From: JBGTKH01 sp041744735
Lineage (GTDB): Bacteria; Planctomycetota; Planctomycetia; Pirellulales; Pirellulaceae
Length of the DNA stretch: 10,973 nt
Direction: 5' to 3'
Assembly: GCA_041744735.1 (NCBI GenBank)
Contig: JBGTKH010000243.1
Span: forward strand, 1 to 10,973
Within the stretch, counting starts at the first letter, position 1, and every line of letters starts with the position of its first letter. A program made the position numbers and the translations under genes. The notes under the pieces are model-generated. The model worked only from the letters and a program-made list of their open reading frames with translations. It searched no databases and was not told the origin of the DNA. This document shows, in pieces, positions 6,198 through 10,973 of this stretch.

Positions 6198-7292
6198 TTA
6201 TGGCACGGCCAGTTTGTTCATCAGTTCATCGACGGCCTGACGGGTCGCCGGGTCCGACTGCAGCAGCGATTCCGTCTTCTTCAGCGCGTTGATTACGGTC
6301 GTGTGATCTCGGCCGCCGAAGTGCTGGCCGACTTCCTGCAAACTCTTGTCCGTAAGCTGGCGGGCTAAATACATGGCGATCCCGCGTGCTCGTAACACTC
6401 CCTGTCGGCGCGTCGGACTTTTCAAATCGGAGATCTTCAATTGAAAGTATCGGCTGACGCGCGAAGTGATGGCTCGCAGCGTTGGATGATGCGAAGGTTG
6501 GCGCTGGGCGAGGAATCGCTTGACGGCCGCGGCATCGAGCGTTTGCGTGTCGCCGTTGCTGATCTTCAATTGCACGACCGTATTGTTGAGTTCGAGCACG
6601 CAAGCTGTAAACCGCTCGGCGAGCAAACCGATCGCTTCGTCGTCAACATTCAACTCGTGGATCGCAGCCAAGCGTTTGAGGATCTCGTTACGCGCGGACA
6701 GGCCGGGCTCGGCCAGCGGCACAAGCAATCCGGCGCAAAGGCGGCTTGTGAGTCCCGGTGTCAGCGCGTGCATTTCGGCCGGCGATTGCTGCGACGTTAA
6801 GACCATCAGCCGCTGGTGCTCCAGCAGGCCGTCGATGGTGTGAATCAGTTCTTCCTGCGCCGCACGTTTGCCCGACAGTTCGTGCAAGTTGTCGAGAAAG
6901 AACACCTGTGCAGCGCGATACTTGGTTCGCAGTTCGGACACGGAGTCGGTGTCGACGGCCTCGGCATACGCGCGAGCAAAATCGGCACCGGTGATCGAGA
7001 TGGTCTTCACGCGCGGATGCTGTTGCTTCCAGCGTTGAATCAGGCCCCGGGCCAAATGCGACTTGCCCGTTCCCGTCGGCCCGAACAGCACCAGCGGACT
7101 GTATCGCGAGTCGCCGGCGAGAATTGTTTGGGCGACGATGACGGCCAACGAGTTCGACTCGTCGGCAATGAATTCGCGCAAAGGCAGCGCTGGGCCTGCG
7201 GCCTTACCACGAGCGAAATTCGACGCCGCTCCGTGCGCGTCTAGCGGGATCGAGAACACGCCGCTGACCACTCGGACTCCGTCCCCAAACAT
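6198..7292 (-). CDS. dnaA: Chromosomal replication initiator DnaA, short form with atypical ATPase site
   Basis: DnaA binds origin DnaA boxes, forms an ATP-dependent filament that melts DNA, and recruits the DnaB helicase. From the ATG at 7292 the protein has 364 residues, against 440-470 in most bacteria. It begins about 35 residues before the AAA+ core, so the usual domain I and long domain II are absent. Walker A is intact (GPTGTGKSHL, 71-80; K77). Walker B reads FFLDN (D134, N135) where most DnaA have two aspartates. An arginine finger is kept (R184 in LTSRL). The sensor 2 position, normally Arg in VREL, is Leu233 (VLEL). Domain IV is well conserved, with the signature GGRDHTTV (326-333), so DNA binding should be retained. 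The open frame extends upstream to 7415 but would overlap the preceding gene by 80 bases with basic, unrecognisable sequence, so I reject it. The gene starts 43 bases after the cysteine desulfurase and is probably cotranscribed with it. Confidence 0.92.
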   Translation of the reverse strand: MFGDGVRVVSGVFSIPLDAHGAASNFARGKAAGPALPLREFIADESNSLAVIVAQTILAGDSRYSPLVLFGPTGTGKSHLARGLIQRWKQQHPRVKTISITGADFARAYAEAVDTDSVSELRTKYRAAQVFFLDNLHELSGKRAAQEELIHTIDGLLEHQRLMVLTSQQSPAEMHALTPGLTSRLCAGLLVPLAEPGLSARNEILKRLAAIHELNVDDEAIGLLAERFTACVLELNNTVVQLKISNGDTQTLDAAAVKRFLAQRQPSHHPTLRAITSRVSRYFQLKISDLKSPTRRQGVLRARGIAMYLARQLTDKSLQEVGQHFGGRDHTTVINALKKTESLLQSDPATRQAVDELMNKLAVP

Positions 7293-7335
7293 TGGGCGAG
7301 ATTGTTGAAAGAACCGACCGAAAATCAAGTCGGAA

Positions 7336-8538
7336 TTATAGCGTTTTTTGGTTCCACTGGCGAGACGTGCGGGCCGCTTTTCCGCGTTCTTTTTTGCCGC
7401 GTAACTCGGCCGCAACCTGCCGAATTCGGCCGGCAGCCACGTCGATTTCCGCTTCTGTCGTCAGGGCGCTCAAACTCAGCCGCAGCGACCCCTCGACAAC
7501 ATCTGCCCCGCAGCCCATCGCCAGCAGCACGGGCGAGGGTTCGCTGGACCCGCTGGCACACGCGGAACCCGTCGAACAGGCAACCCCCGCCATGTCCAGA
7601 GCCATCAGTAGGGCTTGGCGATCTAACCCGGGAAAGGCGATGTTGCTGGTATGAGGAAGTCGCGCGGCGCCAGCCCCGTTGATGACGAGATCCGGCACGT
7701 TCGCCAGCAGCCGCGCTTCCAAGCGATCCCGCAAACGGGCCATGCGTGAGGCACGCTCGTCCGCCTCATCGTGCCAGAGTTGCAGTGCCCGGTGTAAGCC
7801 AACGACCAGCGTGACGGATTCCGTGCCCGGCCGCAGTCCCTGTTGCTGGAAGCCGCCGAACAGGATCGGGATCAATTCCACACCGTGTCGTACGATCAGC
7901 GCCCCAATGCCGCGCGGGCCGTGGAACTTGTGAGCTGACAAGCTGAGCGCGGCCACGTCGAGTTGCCGGAAGTTCACGGGCAGCTTGCCGACGACTTGCA
8001 CGGCGTCCGTATGCACCGGGACGCCGGCGGTATGACAAACTGCGGCGACCTCAGCCACCGGTTGCAGCACGCCGGTCTCGTTGTTGCCCAGCATGACGCT
8101 GATGACGCGCGTCCGCTGGTCCAGCAACTCGCGCAGGTGATCGACGTCGACAACCCCTTCGGGCGAAACTCGCACGCGGCGCAATTCGAATCCTTGCCGC
8201 GCGAGTTCTTCAGCCGCACCGACGACACTCGGGTGCTCGATCGCCGAGATGATCATTCGCCCCGGTTGATCGCCTGCCAGACCTCGCAGCGCCAAATTGT
8301 TCGCTTCGGTCCCGCCGCTGGTGAAGATCACCTGATCCGCATGCGTGCCCGAAACATCGGCCCCCAGTATCGCGGCGATCCCTTCGCGAGCCTCCTCCAA
8401 CACCCGCCGCGCCCGCCGCCCCGCCTGATGCTGGCTGGCCGGATTCACATACCCCGCCCGATCACACTCCGCCATCGCCTCGGCGACCGCCGGATGCAAC
8501 AGCGTGGTCGCATTGTTGTCGAGATAGAGGTAGTCCAT
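7336..8538 (-). CDS. Cysteine desulfurase, class V aminotransferase fold (NifS/IscS-like, group I)
   Basis: This PLP enzyme converts L-cysteine to L-alanine and passes the sulfur, as an enzyme persulfide, to iron-sulfur cluster assembly or tRNA thiolation. It has 400 residues, a usual length. Visible landmarks are the N-terminal YLDNNATT, SGGTEANNLAL (74-84) for phosphate binding, His102 in IEHPSV which stacks on PLP, HTDAVQ (176-181), and the PLP lysine K204 in SLSAHKFHGPRGIGAL. RPGTES lies at 236-241. The catalytic cysteine is C327 in STGSACASGSSEPS, the flexible-loop type of group I (NifS/IscS) rather than the SufS type. A basic tail of about 20 residues (from KKERGK) follows the fold. No scaffold (iscU) or thiolase (mnmA) gene is visible, so IscS, NifS or a tRNA-specific role cannot be separated. 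The gene lies directly upstream of dnaA. Confidence 0.93.
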   Translation of the reverse strand: MDYLYLDNNATTLLHPAVAEAMAECDRAGYVNPASQHQAGRRARRVLEEAREGIAAILGADVSGTHADQVIFTSGGTEANNLALRGLAGDQPGRMIISAIEHPSVVGAAEELARQGFELRRVRVSPEGVVDVDHLRELLDQRTRVISVMLGNNETGVLQPVAEVAAVCHTAGVPVHTDAVQVVGKLPVNFRQLDVAALSLSAHKFHGPRGIGALIVRHGVELIPILFGGFQQQGLRPGTESVTLVVGLHRALQLWHDEADERASRMARLRDRLEARLLANVPDLVINGAGAARLPHTSNIAFPGLDRQALLMALDMAGVACSTGSACASGSSEPSPVLLAMGCGADVVEGSLRLSLSALTTEAEIDVAAGRIRQVAAELRGKKERGKAARTSRQWNQKTL

Positions 8539-8640
8539 CGGGAAGCGGATATTACAAAATGATGGTGGGCAAAATCATGTTTCACAACGCCACGCTCTTC
8601 AATCACAGCGAGAGTCGGGTTTACCTTATTGTAGATACCA

Positions 8641-10973
8641 TCACTGTGCTGTGACGAGTTCCAAGGGCGTTTCCCCGATCACGGGACCGTCGCCTTGCAA
8701 CGTTGTGGCGCGGATGATGAGTGGGGCGTTAAGCGGATCGGGGGTTTGGCCGAAGTGGATTTGCAGGGTGGCGGTGACTTGGTCGGCTGGGACGCGAATG
8801 GGGTCGGCGGTGACGTCGCGCACGTGCGGCGGGACGATCAGTTCCAGTTGAACCGGCGAGGTGATCGAGCGGTCGCGTTGGATTTGTACGGACAGCGGCG
8901 CGGTGGTGTTGGGCGCGGCGATCAATGAGTTTTGCGCGAGTGCCAGTTGCAGCAGCGCGGGCGAGACGCGGACGATGATTTGGTCGTTTTGCTCGCCGGT
9001 TGAATAGCAGACTTTGTGTTTGCGGCCTTCGGCGTCGGTGACCTCGCCGGTGGCCATCAGGATCGAGCGGCTGGTGCGGCCTAGTTCCATCCACGGCGGC
9101 AGCGAGACGGGATATTCAAATTCGGTGGCGCCCGCGGGGACGGTGACGATCGGGCCGGTCACGCCCTGCAAGTGGCGGATTTGGCGGTCGGCCAGCCGCA
9201 CTTCCAGCGGCCCGTTGTAGCCGCCACGGTCGATCGTGAAGCGCTTTGAATGCGTGCCGCCGCGAGGCACAAAGTGGAACTCGTACGAGGCGAAGAAGCG
9301 AAACGGCGTCGGTTCGGCCACGGCCAGCAGCAACCGGTTGATCGGCGGCGCGCCGCGGCGCACGGGGAATGTCGCTGTGCGCTCGATCGTGTTGCCACTG
9401 ATTTCCGCGCGGCCCACAATGCGCACGCGTGAAACGTCCACGCGAGCCGTTTTGTCGGCCTTGATGACCAGTGTTGCTTTGGGCTGGTTGGCTTTCACTT
9501 GCACATCGTCGGCGGTGACGCCGGCGGGCAAGCCCTCAACGGAGATGGTTACCGGTTCGGCAAAGCCGTCGATCAGGCGCAGGTTGAGCAGCAAGTTTTG
9601 CTGGCCGTCGCGATTGACGGTCAATGTATCGCTGGGCAACTCCAGTTGAAAATCCGGCTGCGGTTCGGCGATGCGCAGTCGATACGCGAAGGCGTTTCCG
9701 CCGCGCGAGGCGAAGCGTTCCGCGACTTGTGCGACGTACCGGCCATCTGCCGGCGCGACGAATTTTAACTGCGAGTCCGTAACACCTGCCGAGGCATCGT
9801 CATTGCGAGCCAATTCCTTGCCCGCGGCGTCGCTGATTATCAACACCGAATCAAGCAACGAGCCGAGCCGCGCGGCGTGCACTTCCAGCAGCAGCGTCTG
9901 TCCCTTGACCGCGCCGAACGACCAACCATCGACGTCGCCCGGCCGATCGATGCGGCCGTTGGCAATCAGCGGAACAGCGACGAACAGCGCTTGCTCGGCC
10001 GTGTTGTTCGGTTCGGCTTCCAGTTGCTCGGGTAGATCGTCGACGGCCAGCAGCACTCGATTGGATTTCCCGCCGGGCAAATCGAATGAGAGACCGTAGT
10101 CCGCGGTAGCGTCAGCAGGGATGTTTGTGATCAGCGGTAAAGCAATCGCTTGGCCCGCCGCATCCAATCGCACTTCGGTGCCGCGGCGGCCGCCGAGCGG
10201 ATAGACGTGATCGATCCAAGGTCCGTCGGTGACCGTCAGCCGGTAGACATAGTGCTGCAGTCCGGCGAAGTTCACGTCGTGAATGCGAACTTGATACGTG
10301 CCCGCGGCATCAGTTTTGAATCGTAGCGCGGGATCGGGGCCCAGCGCACCGGTGCTCTCAGCGATCACGCGCCCCAACGGATCGCGAACTTCCAGGCGTG
10401 CATCCAGCGGCGAACCGATCTCGGCGGCGGATACGCCGCAAGTGATCGTGCGGCCGGCCGGTACGTCGAACGTCCACACATCGACGTCCTCGCGCGGAAA
10501 GATGCGGCCGTTGATTGTGACGGGAAACGAAACGGCAACGGGCACCGGGTCGCCGTCGATTTCCTCTTCGACCACCTCGGGCAAATCGCCGACCACGAAC
10601 CGCATCGCCGGCGTGGCTCCTTGCGAAGTCCACACGCGCCAATACCGCACGCCCGGCGCTGCATCGGCGGCAATGTCAAGTTGGCCGTTGTAATCTTTCG
10701 GGTAGTCTTCCTTCTGACTGCTGGCCGGCGAGTGAATCAGCGGGCCATCGAACCAGACCGTTCGCTCAGCGCGGTGGATTTCCGACGGGGCTTGAACGCC
10801 CGTGCCCAGCAGCTCAAATGCACACTTTTCGTGCAGGAAATGGCCGCCGACACGGAAGTCGACCTTCGTGCCACGCTGGCCGCCGGCGGGAAAGATGTAC
10901 GAGACGTGCGGTGGGTCGGCCATCGCGGGCGCTGTTAACGATAGAGCAGTCGCCAAGCAGCAGAGCAAAGCGA
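8641..10973 (-). CDS. Exported protein with duplicated PPC modules (5' end beyond window)
   Basis: This protein is probably exported and cell-envelope associated; its function is unknown. The frame is open to the window edge and the first visible residues (ALLCCLATALSLTAPAMA) are the hydrophobic core and cleavage region of a signal peptide, with likely cleavage after AMA, so the true start lies just outside. Counting from the TTG at 10968, two similar modules follow. Module one has YIFPAGGQRGTKV (about 24-36), a conserved GDLPEVVEEE, and a PPC beta-sandwich (about 150-246). Module two has VYPLGGRRGTEV (255-266), DDLPEQLEAEPNNTAEQA, and a second PPC domain (about 330-436). The remaining 340 or so residues look like beta-rich, Ig-like segments (LPAGVTADDV, VPRGGTHSKRF), ending in LELVTAQ. 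No protease or other catalytic motif is visible. PPC domains usually accompany secreted enzymes. In planctomycetes such proteins often neighbour DUF1549/DUF1553 genes, which may lie beyond this edge. The stop is 102 bases upstream of the cysteine desulfurase. Confidence 0.85.
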   Translation of the reverse strand, partial: ALLCCLATALSLTAPAMADPPHVSYIFPAGGQRGTKVDFRVGGHFLHEKCAFELLGTGVQAPSEIHRAERTVWFDGPLIHSPASSQKEDYPKDYNGQLDIAADAAPGVRYWRVWTSQGATPAMRFVVGDLPEVVEEEIDGDPVPVAVSFPVTINGRIFPREDVDVWTFDVPAGRTITCGVSAAEIGSPLDARLEVRDPLGRVIAESTGALGPDPALRFKTDAAGTYQVRIHDVNFAGLQHYVYRLTVTDGPWIDHVYPLGGRRGTEVRLDAAGQAIALPLITNIPADATADYGLSFDLPGGKSNRVLLAVDDLPEQLEAEPNNTAEQALFVAVPLIANGRIDRPGDVDGWSFGAVKGQTLLLEVHAARLGSLLDSVLIISDAAGKELARNDDASAGVTDSQLKFVAPADGRYVAQVAERFASRGGNAFAYRLRIAEPQPDFQLELPSDTLTVNRDGQQNLLLNLRLIDGFAEPVTISVEGLPAGVTADDVQVKANQPKATLVIKADKTARVDVSRVRIVGRAEISGNTIERTATFPVRRGAPPINRLLLAVAEPTPFRFFASYEFHFVPRGGTHSKRFTIDRGGYNGPLEVRLADRQIRHLQGVTGPIVTVPAGATEFEYPVSLPPWMELGRTSRSILMATGEVTDAEGRKHKVCYSTGEQNDQIIVRVSPALLQLALAQNSLIAAPNTTAPLSVQIQRDRSITSPVQLELIVPPHVRDVTADPIRVPADQVTATLQIHFGQTPDPLNAPLIIRATTLQGDGPVIGETPLELVTAQ

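Noticed and set aside
7314..7333. Small hairpin (CCGAC/GTCGG) between the cysteine desulfurase and dnaA as a terminator
   Set aside because: The stem is only 5 bp with a 10-base loop and no T-run follows, so it is unlikely to stop transcription.
7293..7415. Upstream extension of dnaA to 7415
   Set aside because: It would overlap the cysteine desulfurase by 80 bases. The added 41 residues are basic and unlike DnaA domain I, while the ATG at 7292 fits the gap.
8539..8640. Promoter for the cysteine desulfurase-dnaA unit
   Set aside because: TAATAT-like and TTG-containing sequences are present on the minus strand, but no -35/-10 pair has acceptable spacing, so I do not annotate one.

Overview
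All six genes in this window read on the minus strand, so transcription runs from high to low coordinates. The gene set points to a planctomycete, probably of the Pirellulales type. The evidence is a dnaA-dnaN-dciA-gyrB block without recF, a large exported protein with bacterial pre-peptidase C-terminal (PPC) modules of the kind common in Planctomycetota, few clear Shine-Dalgarno sequences, and a fairly GC-rich core. This assignment is inference; no rRNA or other taxonomic marker is present.

Layout in transcription order. At 10973-8641 lies an exported multidomain PPC protein whose first codons are beyond the window edge. A class V (NifS/IscS-like) cysteine desulfurase follows at 8538-7336. 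Only 43 bases later comes dnaA (7292-6198), a short initiator with an intact DNA-binding domain but no domain I and an unusual ATPase centre. A 342-base gap (6197-5856) holds a few DnaA-box-like sites and is a weak origin candidate. It is followed by dnaN (5855-4740), dciA (4707-4339), a REP-like 24-bp perfect inverted repeat (4321-4231), and gyrB (4204-1664). Initiator, sliding clamp, helicase-loading partner and gyrase therefore form one replication cluster.

Past gyrB the sequence looks more AT-rich and different in character. A 245-base spacer carries three copies of a DnaA-box-like repeat, TTATCC[A/G]CGAT[A/T]ATC. It leads into a membrane-anchored coiled-coil protein (1418-159) whose caspase-like halves are in swapped order: the p10-like half precedes the p20-like half. 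The protein stops just where the catalytic cysteine would be expected. This is the most unusual item in the window.

Main points for follow-up are the order-swapped, cysteine-less caspase-like protein; the DnaA with altered Walker B and sensor 2 positions; the repeat array upstream of the caspase gene; and the hairpin element inserted between dciA and gyrB.
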